Assembly (NCBI RefSeq): GCF_001294535.1
Contig: NZ_LGIC01000065.1
Span: 248,001-312,000 of the forward strand
Direction: 5' to 3'
Source of the DNA: Cypionkella psychrotolerans
GTDB taxonomy: Bacteria > Pseudomonadota > Alphaproteobacteria > Rhodobacterales > Rhodobacteraceae
Length of the DNA: 64,000 nt
Positions 52,773-60,555 of the stretch are shown here, one piece after another; the first letter of the stretch is position 1, and the number at the start of each line of letters is the position of its first letter. A program made the position numbers and the translations under genes. The notes beneath the pieces are model-generated. The model was not told where the DNA came from and did not search any database. It saw only the letters and a program-made list of their open reading frames with translations.

Positions 52773-53432
52773 ATGGACATCGAAGCTGACGAACCCAACC
52801 TGCCACGTTCGAAACCGGCGTTTGACCAAGATCCGCACCGGGTGCGCGAGTTGTCCGAGCGCAATCTGGAGATGGCGATTGGCCGCTCGGTCCGGGCTTT
52901 CCGCCGTGCGCAGGGCATGACGGTGGCCGATTTGGCAGGCGTCACCGGACTGTCGATTGGGATGCTGTCAAAGATCGAAAACGGCATCACATCGCCCTCG
53001 CTGACCACCCTGCAAATCCTGTCACACGCGTTTTCCACCCCGGTCACCTCGTTCTTTCGCGGCTTTGAAGAACGCCGCGAAGTGCAGCATGTCAAGGCCG
53101 GCGACCACATTGAAATTGAGCGGCGTGGCACCCGCGCAGGCCATCAATACCACCTTTTGGGCCATATCGGATCGAATGATTCGGGTGTTTTGGTTGAACC
53201 CTATCTGATCACCCTCACCACCGAATCCGACACCTTCCCGGCTTTCCAGCACGACGGAATCGAACTGCTCTATATGCTGGAGGGAGAGGTCGAATATCGG
53301 CATGGCGATCAGCTTTTCCATCTGAAACCGGGGGATAGCTTGTTCTTTGACGCCGACGCCCAGCATGGGCCAGAGGTTCTGGTGAAACTTCCGGCCCGCT
53401 ATCTGTCGGTGATTTCTTACAAACAGGCGTAA
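52773..53432 (+). CDS. XRE-cupin transcriptional regulator
   Basis: ATG 52773 follows GGAG. The product has 219 residues: a helix-turn-helix of XRE type (FRRAQGMTVADLAGVTGLSI, MLSKIENGITSPSLTTLQIL) around residues 42-85, then a cupin (IELLYMLEGEVEYRHGDQLF, LKPGDSLFFDADAQHGPEVL). Such regulators sense small ligands, often amino acids, amines or their derivatives. The divergent promoter 52692-52772 contains AATTTTCTG, a half of the near-palindrome seen upstream of dmmD, so this protein is one candidate for binding it. Confidence 0.84.
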   Translation: MDIEADEPNLPRSKPAFDQDPHRVRELSERNLEMAIGRSVRAFRRAQGMTVADLAGVTGLSIGMLSKIENGITSPSLTTLQILSHAFSTPVTSFFRGFEERREVQHVKAGDHIEIERRGTRAGHQYHLLGHIGSNDSGVLVEPYLITLTTESDTFPAFQHDGIELLYMLEGEVEYRHGDQLFHLKPGDSLFFDADAQHGPEVLVKLPARYLSVISYKQA

Positions 53433-53514
53433 GGCGCTTTGCAACTTCGGCCCTCGCACGCGCCCGGAGATTGAGCGCATACGAAGGCGGTATTTGTTCG
53501 GAACACGAACCCCA

Positions 53515-54555
53515 TCAGTCCGGCGCAAACCCCAGCGAGGTCGGCTGTCCGTCGTCAAATTGCGCCAGATAATCCAGCATCAGCGGTTTGTTGCGCAGAA
53601 AACCCTTATAGGTCGCCAATTCATCCGGGATATCCCGCACCACCCGGTGCAAACGCCGCGCCCATTTCGGCACCGTCACCAATTCCTCAAACCGGATCAG
53701 ATAACAGCGAATCGGGAACACGATGGCATTAGAGCGCGGCAAACGGTGCAGCGTCTGCAACTCCACCCGCAGATGCTGGCGGTGACCGATGGTTTCCGGC
53801 GTCATCGTGGTTTTCGACGGGCCCCATTTCGGGTAATTCTCGGGGCTGGTGTCCAGCAATGGGTCGACGGTCATCGTCCAGTTGAACCGCCGCACGGGTG
53901 CGCCATGCTGCAGCTTCAGCAGGAATTTCAACGCGCGATCAAAGATCCCCATTTGGCCAGCCAAAGGCACCGGCGCGTGCCATTGCTTGAAGCTCATGCC
54001 AATGTCGAAATCCAACGACCAGTCGGCTTGGGTGGTCACCATCCCGGCCTCAATCCACAGATCATCATCGCGCTGATCTTGCAGCGTAAAATCGCCTTGC
54101 GTCTGCCGGGTGATATATTCCAGCGGCCCGTAAGGCAGGGTGGAGGCATCCATGAAGGTAAAGCGCTGCTCGATCTGCAGCGGCTTGTTGATCCAATGCC
54201 AGTTGTTGCCATCCTTGTGCAACTCGAACCAATGCGGATAATCCCGCGCCTTGCTCTCCATGATCAGTTCCAGCAAGTCCCAGCCCGCCAGTTCCATGTG
54301 CGGCAACGACTGGCAACGCAGCGGATCGTCCGCCAGCACCTGCGCGCGGTCGCGCATTTCCGCCACATAATGCTCGTCCACGTCGAACATATGCTCGAAA
54401 ATGCTGCCCACTGGTCCGGGCACATGCGGCTCCATATTCACCGAATACATGTAGCTGTCTTCGGGGAACGGAAACGGAAAGCGCTTGATCGCTTTTGCCG
54501 AATTCTTGAAGGTATAGTCGCCCCGAAAGGTTTCGTCGTTGAAATCCAGTGACAT
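53515..54555 (-). CDS. dmmC: Dimethylamine monooxygenase heme-binding subunit (DUF3445)
   Basis: The protein has 346 residues and matches the heme-dependent oxidative N-demethylase family in length and pattern (NMEPHVPGPVGSIFEHMFDV, FTFMDASTLPYGPLEYITRQ, RRFNWTMTVDPLLDTSPENY, LRVELQTLHRLPRSNAIVFP). With DmmA and DmmB it oxidises dimethylamine to methylamine and formaldehyde. Transcription order here is dmmD, dmmA, dmmB, dmmC, as in Ruegeria pomeroyi. Gap of 10 bases after dmmB. Confidence 0.84.
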   Translation of the reverse strand: MSLDFNDETFRGDYTFKNSAKAIKRFPFPFPEDSYMYSVNMEPHVPGPVGSIFEHMFDVDEHYVAEMRDRAQVLADDPLRCQSLPHMELAGWDLLELIMESKARDYPHWFELHKDGNNWHWINKPLQIEQRFTFMDASTLPYGPLEYITRQTQGDFTLQDQRDDDLWIEAGMVTTQADWSLDFDIGMSFKQWHAPVPLAGQMGIFDRALKFLLKLQHGAPVRRFNWTMTVDPLLDTSPENYPKWGPSKTTMTPETIGHRQHLRVELQTLHRLPRSNAIVFPIRCYLIRFEELVTVPKWARRLHRVVRDIPDELATYKGFLRNKPLMLDYLAQFDDGQPTSLGFAPD

Positions 54556-54565
54556 AGGCTCCCCC

Positions 54566-55531
54566 CTATCGGTCGAGGATCAGGGCAGCGCCCCGAAACC
54601 GCGACACGCATGGCATGATTTTCGTATTCGCCGCTTTCTGATCATCGGTCAGCCAGTGATCGTTATGCTCGATATGGCCGTCGCAGCGCAGCACTTCCGT
54701 CTCACACTGCCCACAAGCGCCGCCGCGGCAGAGATAAGGCGCCTCCACCCCCGCCGCCTCAATCGCCTCCAGCAAGGATTGGTTCGGCTGCACGGTGAAT
54801 GATTTGCCCGAGGCCGCAAGCTGCACGTCAAAGGCCAGACCAACCGGAGGTGCCAAGAATTCCTCGGAATGAACCGCGCGATCCGGCCAACCCATCGCCT
54901 TTGCCGTGGCATGGACCCAACCGATCATCCCTTTGGGGCCGCAGACATAGATATGGGTGCCAAGCGGTTGCGATTTCAGCAGGGTTTTCAGATCAATCTG
55001 CTGTCTAAGCTCGTCAAAATAGACATGCACGCGCGGGCCATAATGCTGTTGCAAGCGGTCCACATAGGCCCCCAAAGCAGGTGATCGCACCGAATAATGC
55101 AGCTCAAACCGCCCGCCCATCGTCTCAACCTGCGCCATTTGTGCGACAAACGGCGTGATGCCAATGCCACCCGCGATCATCAGATGTTTCTTCGCGCGCG
55201 CATCCAGCGGGAACAGGTTGACGGGCTGGCTCAGCACCATCTCCATGCCCGGCTTCACATGATTGTGCATATAGAGCGAACCGCCCCGCCCGACCTCGTC
55301 CCGGCGCACTGAGATTTCATAACCCATCGTGTCGGCAGGATGGCTCATCAGAGAATAGGGGTTCATCCGGCGGGTGCCGTGGTCGTCCATCTCAACCACC
55401 ACATGCGAGCCGCCCGAGAAGATCGGCATCGCGGCACCATCGCGGCGCACAAAGCGGAAGCGTTTGATCAGTTCATTAACTTCGACCACTTCGGCCACAA
55501 CAACGGGGATTTTGGGGGCACCAACACTCAT
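54566..55531 (-). CDS. dmmB: Dimethylamine monooxygenase reductase subunit
   Basis: The protein has 321 residues of the VanB/phthalate dioxygenase reductase type: flavin and NAD domains (MNPYSLMSHPADTMGYEISV, KHLMIAGGIGITPFVAQM) and a C-terminal plant-type [2Fe-2S] domain with CRGGACGQC, then a fourth Cys in IMPCVSR. It passes electrons from NAD(P)H to the heme subunit. It overlaps dmmA by ATGA. Confidence 0.87.
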   Translation of the reverse strand: MSVGAPKIPVVVAEVVEVNELIKRFRFVRRDGAAMPIFSGGSHVVVEMDDHGTRRMNPYSLMSHPADTMGYEISVRRDEVGRGGSLYMHNHVKPGMEMVLSQPVNLFPLDARAKKHLMIAGGIGITPFVAQMAQVETMGGRFELHYSVRSPALGAYVDRLQQHYGPRVHVYFDELRQQIDLKTLLKSQPLGTHIYVCGPKGMIGWVHATAKAMGWPDRAVHSEEFLAPPVGLAFDVQLAASGKSFTVQPNQSLLEAIEAAGVEAPYLCRGGACGQCETEVLRCDGHIEHNDHWLTDDQKAANTKIMPCVSRFRGAALILDR

Positions 55532-56142
55532 TTGAACCGCTCCACCGAAGCCGGAACCAATCCGGGGTCTTCCGCATCAATATTCACGCCCTGAAACGCC
55601 GCAATACGGCGCGAGAAGTGATCGCGCACGAACAGGCTCAGGCCGCAATGGCTGCACACGAAGGGATCAAGCGTGACATTCTCAGTCACCCCCTTGCAAT
55701 GCACGCATTGCACCCGCCGCGCGAGGCTGCCGCGATGCTCCATCTGCACCGCCTCATAGGGCAGGCCAGCCGCTTGCGCCGCCGTCGCCACCTGCGCCAT
55801 CAGCCCTTCGGTGCCTGCCGCATAAACCTGCAATCCCATATGCGCATCGGCCAACACCTTGGCCAATCGTGGCTGTGCGGAGGCAAAACTGGGCGCGCGG
55901 TAGAACTGCGCCACCCCCAAAGCCTGCAAAGCCGCAGACCTATCGCAGCCATTCGCCCCCGGCATATAGATGATGTGGCTGGCCGATTTCATCTCGGCTG
56001 CCTCAGCCTTGGCAAACAGATCGCACACTGCCTCTGCGCCCTCACCATCAGCGACAAACAAATGCGCCGAGCCCACGCCGGGCGAAAGCACGCCGTAAAC
56101 CGGGCGGCTGGTGATGGAAGGCTCGAACATCGTCTTCGTCAT
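55528..56142 (-). CDS. dmmA: Dimethylamine monooxygenase subunit DmmA (zinc ribbon)
   Basis: ATG 56142 is used; the longer open frame to 56184 lacks a ribosome site. The product has 204 residues with a C-terminal zinc-ribbon pattern, CVHC and CSHC spaced by 16 residues, and no other known catalytic motif. It matches the small DmmA subunit required with DmmB and DmmC for dimethylamine oxidation. A dispersed hairpin repeat lies in the 125-base gap between it and dmmD. Confidence 0.8.
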   Translation of the reverse strand: MTKTMFEPSITSRPVYGVLSPGVGSAHLFVADGEGAEAVCDLFAKAEAAEMKSASHIIYMPGANGCDRSAALQALGVAQFYRAPSFASAQPRLAKVLADAHMGLQVYAAGTEGLMAQVATAAQAAGLPYEAVQMEHRGSLARRVQCVHCKGVTENVTLDPFVCSHCGLSLFVRDHFSRRIAAFQGVNIDAEDPGLVPASVERFK

Positions 56143-56182
56143 AGTTCCGTCAATCCCTGAACGATCTGCCCTGCACGATTTC

Positions 56183-56260
56183 ATCTTGGTCCAAATACTC
56201 CCGCCTGAGGCTGCTTCGGCTACTGCCGGATGCCTCCGGCGGGAGTATTTTTGCCAAGAT
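56183..56260. repeat. Dispersed hairpin repeat, copy 5, between dmmD and dmmA
   Basis: Arms of 29 bases (56183-56211 and 56232-56260) are inverted copies with four mismatches, including ATACTCCCGCC against GGCGGGAGTAT. The outer ends read ATCTTGG and CCAAGAT. It lies inside the probable dmmDABC operon. It may reduce expression of dmmABC relative to dmmD or stabilise RNA; a T-run (56249-56251) follows the plus-strand hairpin. Confidence 0.75.
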
Positions 56261-56267
56261 AAAAGCC

Positions 56268-57407
56268 TTAGCCCTTCGCCGTCCGCCGCTTTTTCTCGAC
56301 ATCAAAGAACGGCATCGCATGTGTGGTGGCGGCAATCTCGCCATGCGTGGCGCTGTTGACCACCAGTTTGGTGCCGTTGTTGGCGCAGTCGACGGGCAGG
56401 CGGGCGATGGCGATGGTCCAGTCGTTCAGCGGCGAATACATCGCTTGCGTCACCACGCCGACCTTGTCCTTACCCTTGAACACTGGCGCGCCATTGCCCG
56501 GTACATTCTTGCCTTCCAGCTTCAGCCCCCAGATTTTGAAGCGCTCGCGTCCTTTCAGACGGTAATGCTCCTCCGCACCGCGGAAGCCGGTCTTGCCTGG
56601 CGATACGGTGAAATCAAGGCCCAGTTCCCACAGGGTGTCGCCGGGGCCTTCGTTCTCAAACGGATACATTTCCGAGTTATCGAACGGGAAGAACAACAGA
56701 TAGCTTTCGGTCCGCAGCATGTCCAAAGTGGTAAACCGGCAGGGAATGATTCCCATCGCAGCACCTTCCTCCAGAATCCGATCCCAGATCATCGGCGCGT
56801 CTTGGCCCCGGCAGAACAGCTCATAGCCGCGCTCGCCGGTATAGCCAGTGCGCGAGATCATCACCGGCTTGCCGAACAGCGAGGTCTGCATATGGCTGAA
56901 ATACGCGAGGTCCCGGATGCCCGGCACATGCTTCGCCAGATAATCCACCGCCAGCGGCCCTTGCAGCGAGAGGTCATGCAGGTTGTCGTCAAACCGTACC
57001 GAGACATCGCGCCCATGCGCCGCCATCGTCAATTGCTCAAAGCCGCCACCCGAGCCATGCACCACCATGAACGCATTCGGCCCGGTGCGGTAAATCACGC
57101 AGTCATCGACGAACTTGCCCGCGTCGTTCAGCATCGCCGCATAGACCGAGCGCCCCGGCATCAGCTTCTCAATGTTCCGCGTCGTCGCGCGCTCGATCAC
57201 ATGGCTGGCGCCGTGCCCGGTGATATGCACCTTCTTCAGCCCCGACACGTCCATCAATCCGGCTTTGGTGCGGATCGCCATATATTCGGCATCCGGGTCG
57301 CCCTTCTCATAGGACCAAGCCGTACCCATGCCGGACCAGTCTTCCAGATTGGACCCCAACGCACGGTGACGGTCTGCGAGCGTGGAGAATCGCCAGGAAT
57401 TTGTCAT
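56268..57407 (-). CDS. dmmD: GcvT-like folate-binding protein of the dimethylamine operon
   Basis: The protein has 379 residues of the aminomethyltransferase family (LMDVSGLKKVHITGHGASHV, LSLQGPLAVDYLAKHVPG, MISRTGYTGERGYELFCRGQ, GNGAPVFKGKDKVGVVTQAM). In R. pomeroyi dmmD is not part of the monooxygenase itself but is needed for growth on methylated amines; a folate-linked formaldehyde acceptor role is likely. First gene of the dmm operon, with a candidate operator about 80 bases upstream. Confidence 0.82.
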   Translation of the reverse strand: MTNSWRFSTLADRHRALGSNLEDWSGMGTAWSYEKGDPDAEYMAIRTKAGLMDVSGLKKVHITGHGASHVIERATTRNIEKLMPGRSVYAAMLNDAGKFVDDCVIYRTGPNAFMVVHGSGGGFEQLTMAAHGRDVSVRFDDNLHDLSLQGPLAVDYLAKHVPGIRDLAYFSHMQTSLFGKPVMISRTGYTGERGYELFCRGQDAPMIWDRILEEGAAMGIIPCRFTTLDMLRTESYLLFFPFDNSEMYPFENEGPGDTLWELGLDFTVSPGKTGFRGAEEHYRLKGRERFKIWGLKLEGKNVPGNGAPVFKGKDKVGVVTQAMYSPLNDWTIAIARLPVDCANNGTKLVVNSATHGEIAATTHAMPFFDVEKKRRTAKG

Positions 57408-57481
57408 GTAGCCCCCCTAGAGCGGATAATTTTCTGGCAACAGTCTGCGACCGGTAAATGTTAAAATCAACCTTCTTGTGC

Positions 57482-57508
57482 AAAATTATTTCCTGTCAGG
57501 GAATTTTT
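57482..57508. promoter_or_regulatory. Candidate operator upstream of dmmD
   Basis: TTTCCTG-T-CAGGGAA at the centre, with A/T arms on both sides, forms a near-palindrome. The same pattern, TTTTCTG-A-CAGGAAA, is found at 62941-62954 upstream of the small protein-permease operon. It is probably the site of a methylamine regulator such as the XRE-cupin or the AraC-type protein. Confidence 0.6.
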
Positions 57509-57540
57509 TCGACCTTTTCTTGCGTGCGGGCGGGGAAATA

Positions 57541-57570
57541 CAAACGGGCGGCCCGAAGACCGCCCGTTTG
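57541..57570 (-). terminator. Terminator after the first APC permease
   Basis: CAAACGGGCGG (57541-57551) and CCGCCCGTTTG (57560-57570) form a perfect 11-bp stem. It lies 18 bases after the stop codon of the permease gene (leftward) and is followed by TATTT in that direction. Confidence 0.75.
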
Positions 57571-57587
57571 CACAATTTAACAGCAGT

Positions 57588-59360
57588 TCAGGCCGCGACA
57601 GGCAGCACGAAGAACCAGTTCGCCCACAGCACCACCGCAACCCCGGCAACCAGCGCCAGATAGGGCAGCATCCCGGCCTTGCGCGGCCCCAGATCGCCGT
57701 GATCTGTCAGCCCCAGGTCCTCCATCGCTTCCTTCGGGAAATGGCCCTTGTCCTGCACGTAATGGCGGAACCAGAACACCGGCAAGATGAAGGCGGCAAA
57801 CACCGCACCCGACCACAAGGCGTTTTCATAGCCCCAGACCTTAGCACCCGCGCCCAAGAACAGAGCGTTCACAAAGGCCAGCACGGTGTTGACGCCAATC
57901 AGCCAGTTTGGCGCTTTCCACGGACGGTTCAGATGCCCCGAGTCAATCCGGTGAATCCAGCCTGCATTCAGGTTGAGGAAGTTGAAGATGATGTAGCCGA
58001 CGTTGGAAATCGCCAGCACATAGAAGTAACCGCCGATATCCGAAGCCAGTGCCAGCAGGATCACGTTAAAGCCGAAATCCGTCCACATCGCCCCGACAGG
58101 CGCGCCGTGGCTGTTGGTTTTGCTCAGATACTTCGGCAGCCAGCCATCACGCGAGCCTTGATACAAAGTCCGCGAAGACCCGGCCATTGCGGTCATGATC
58201 GCCAGAAACAGCGCGAGGATCATCAGGATCACGAAGATCTGGATGAAGATCGGGTTCGAGCCAACCATCGCACCCAAAGCCTCTGCCACCCCTGTGCCGT
58301 CGATCACGCCGGGGGTCAACATGCCGCTCAGGCCGTAAACACCTTGGAACGAGAACGGGATCAGGAAGAAGAACACGATGCACAAAAGCCCCGAGTAGAA
58401 GATCGCCCGGAACGTATCGCGCTTGGGGTCTTTCAGCTCGGCGGTATAGCAAACCGCAGTCTCAAAGCCGTAGGTCGACCAAGCGGCAATATACATGCCA
58501 CCCAGAAACAGCGTCCAGCCGCCGACATTCCACTCACCATTTACCCCAGAATAGCTGGAAGTTGGCGGCACGATGCCCGTCACGTTCATCGTATTGATCT
58601 CGCCGGTCAGGATCGGGATCAAGCCCACCAACAGCAGCGGCACCAAGACCACCACCGCCAGCACCTTTTGCGCAGATGCCGTGGTGGCAATGCCGCGATG
58701 CTGGATCGCCAGCATGATCAGCATCAGCACGACGCCGATCACGAAGGTCGAGTTGAAGTGCAGCACACCCAGACCCGGAACGTTCAGCGCGTAAGCCTCC
58801 CAGACCCGGAAGGCGGGGGTCAAGGCCGCCACGCCATCGGCAGAAGCCACGGCTTGAATCGCAGCCTCGGGCGTAGTGCCTGCGTTGGCCGTGATATAAT
58901 CGACGACTGCGGGCGTTGCCGCGGTGTAATCCGCCAGATGCGCCGCGACCCATGCCACCACTTGCGGTGCCGTATCGAGGGGGATCGGGAACAACGCGTT
59001 CAGGATATAGCCTGCCGCGATGGCGCAACCCAAAGACAGCACCGGCGACCATGCAAACCAGTTGCACCAGACCGACAAAGGCGCGATCAGTTTGGAATAG
59101 CGCAGCCAAGCCGTCGCGCCATACACGCTTGTGCCGCCCGACTTGTTGCCGAACATCCCCGCCATTTCGGCATAGGTGAAGCTTTGCGAAAAGCCCATGA
59201 TCATCGACAGCATCCAAACCACGAATGCGGCTTGCCCAGCCACCCCCGCGATACCGCCGATGGAAAACAGTACAAGGGGCGGCACCCCTGCGGCGACCCA
59301 GAAGGCGCCCTTCCAATTCAGCGTGCGATGCAGATCGCCCGCTTTGCTTTCTGTAGACAT
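57588..59360 (-). CDS. APC-family amino acid/amine permease
   Basis: ATG 59360 (MSTESKAGDL) gives 590 residues; the frame is open to 59474 but without a ribosome site. About 12 to 14 hydrophobic segments; the early TM1 region IGGIAGVAGQAAFVVWM and the segment YGFETAVCYTAELKDP have the APC look. The position between dmmDABC and the mgs start makes import of methylated amines or of glutamate derivatives likely. The substrate is not determinable from the sequence. Confidence 0.8.
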   Translation of the reverse strand: MSTESKAGDLHRTLNWKGAFWVAAGVPPLVLFSIGGIAGVAGQAAFVVWMLSMIMGFSQSFTYAEMAGMFGNKSGGTSVYGATAWLRYSKLIAPLSVWCNWFAWSPVLSLGCAIAAGYILNALFPIPLDTAPQVVAWVAAHLADYTAATPAVVDYITANAGTTPEAAIQAVASADGVAALTPAFRVWEAYALNVPGLGVLHFNSTFVIGVVLMLIMLAIQHRGIATTASAQKVLAVVVLVPLLLVGLIPILTGEINTMNVTGIVPPTSSYSGVNGEWNVGGWTLFLGGMYIAAWSTYGFETAVCYTAELKDPKRDTFRAIFYSGLLCIVFFFLIPFSFQGVYGLSGMLTPGVIDGTGVAEALGAMVGSNPIFIQIFVILMILALFLAIMTAMAGSSRTLYQGSRDGWLPKYLSKTNSHGAPVGAMWTDFGFNVILLALASDIGGYFYVLAISNVGYIIFNFLNLNAGWIHRIDSGHLNRPWKAPNWLIGVNTVLAFVNALFLGAGAKVWGYENALWSGAVFAAFILPVFWFRHYVQDKGHFPKEAMEDLGLTDHGDLGPRKAGMLPYLALVAGVAVVLWANWFFVLPVAA

Positions 59361-59573
59361 CAAGTGTTCCTTTGTCCCTGTTGCTGTCTGGCCTTGCTCT
59401 GGCCTGATCGTTTGGTTGTGCCGGATCGGTTGCTTTAGATTGCGACACATTGAAGCGGCGCAGGCCAAGCGCAAAGCGATTTTTCACCTGCGAGGAATAA
59501 TTTTTAACTTTTGATCCGATTTGGATTTGATTTTCCGAGTCTCGCATACAAGTTCTGCTGCATAATCGGGCGA

Positions 59574-59846
59574 TCAACCGGGTTTGCCATGCCGCCAAAC
59601 CTCGAATCGGACGCGGGCGGTTTTGTACGCATCCATCATCGCCAGCGCCCAAACGAACAAACCGCCCGCGAGTTTGCCGACCAGTGATACGTCGGGGCTT
59701 GCGGTTTTCAGGGTGAAGGCACCCAGCAGGATGATGAAGAACACAAACGTCAGCCCCCGGATCGGCTGACGGTTCAGCACTTGGCCAGACCCCGGCAGGA
59801 TCGTCGCGGCCAGCAAGACCAGACGGGGATTCAGAGGTTGGCTCAT
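59574..59846 (-). CDS. Small hypothetical membrane protein
   Basis: The protein has 90 residues and three hydrophobic segments (LVLLAATILPGSGQVL, GLTFVFFIILLGAFTL, GKLAGGLFVWALAMM). The GSGQVLN pattern near residue 20 is common in small DUF6677/TM2-like proteins, but I cannot name a family. It overlaps the next upstream gene (59843) by ATGA, so both are real and coupled. Confidence 0.6.
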   Translation of the reverse strand: MSQPLNPRLVLLAATILPGSGQVLNRQPIRGLTFVFFIILLGAFTLKTASPDVSLVGKLAGGLFVWALAMMDAYKTARVRFEVWRHGKPG

Positions 59847-60502
59847 GGCAACTCCTTCAGATCATCGCGCAGCGCCAGCAATGCGGCCAGCAAAGGTTCT
59901 AACAGGGCAGGGGCCAGCGGCACTTTGCCCATCTCCGCATCACGGAAGGCCAGATAGCGGGTGCGGTCGGCTTCCTCGGCCAGCCACACCAGCCGCAGAC
60001 CTTTAGGCGAGATCACCAGCTCTTTCAGCAAATCCGCATCCAGCCGTTCCAGATGCTTCAGCACCAATTCAGCAGGCGGCGCAGCCTTTGGCGCATCGCT
60101 GCGAATGGCACAATCCTCAGGAAACCCCGGCGGAGTGGCAATCTGCACCGCCAAATCCCGAAAGTTGCTGAACGGCTCCACCCCACGCGGGCGCAGCATC
60201 ACATCCAGCGTAGCACGGACAGGGGTGGGTTCCGCCAGCGTCACCAATAGCCACAGCGCAGGCAGTTTACGGTAGGTTAGCGTATCCGGCACCACTTGCA
60301 GATCAAACAGCGCGCCCTGATAGCGGCCAGAGAGGCGGGGAAATCCGGTCGGGGCAAGCGCGACAATCGGCGCATCAAACAACGGTTCAACAGCCGCGAA
60401 ATATCGCCCGCGCACGGCAAACCGCTTGGCGCTCTGCCCGCGCAACCGCACCGCAATGCCGCAGCCGATCGCAATCACCAAAGCCCAGATCAGAAATTTC
60501 AT
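59843..60502 (-). CDS. Hypothetical membrane-anchored protein
   Basis: The protein has 219 residues with one N-terminal hydrophobic segment (FLIWALVIAIGCGIAVRL) and a soluble remainder rich in Leu, Ala and Pro. I recognise no family and no catalytic motif. The coupling with the 90-residue membrane protein suggests a two-component membrane unit. It is separated from the upstream permease gene by a strong terminator at 60521-60548. Confidence 0.6.
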   Translation of the reverse strand: MKFLIWALVIAIGCGIAVRLRGQSAKRFAVRGRYFAAVEPLFDAPIVALAPTGFPRLSGRYQGALFDLQVVPDTLTYRKLPALWLLVTLAEPTPVRATLDVMLRPRGVEPFSNFRDLAVQIATPPGFPEDCAIRSDAPKAAPPAELVLKHLERLDADLLKELVISPKGLRLVWLAEEADRTRYLAFRDAEMGKVPLAPALLEPLLAALLALRDDLKELP

Positions 60503-60520
60503 GCTTTATCCCAAAAATGA

Positions 60521-60548
60521 TCCGGCCCGCCGATCAGGGCGGGCCGGA
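60521..60548 (-). terminator. Terminator after the second APC permease
   Basis: TCCGGCCCGCC (60521-60531) pairs perfectly with GGCGGGCCGGA (60538-60548). Leftward it is followed by TCATTTTT. It ends the operon that starts at 62839. Confidence 0.8.
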
Positions 60549-60555
60549 AGCTGTC

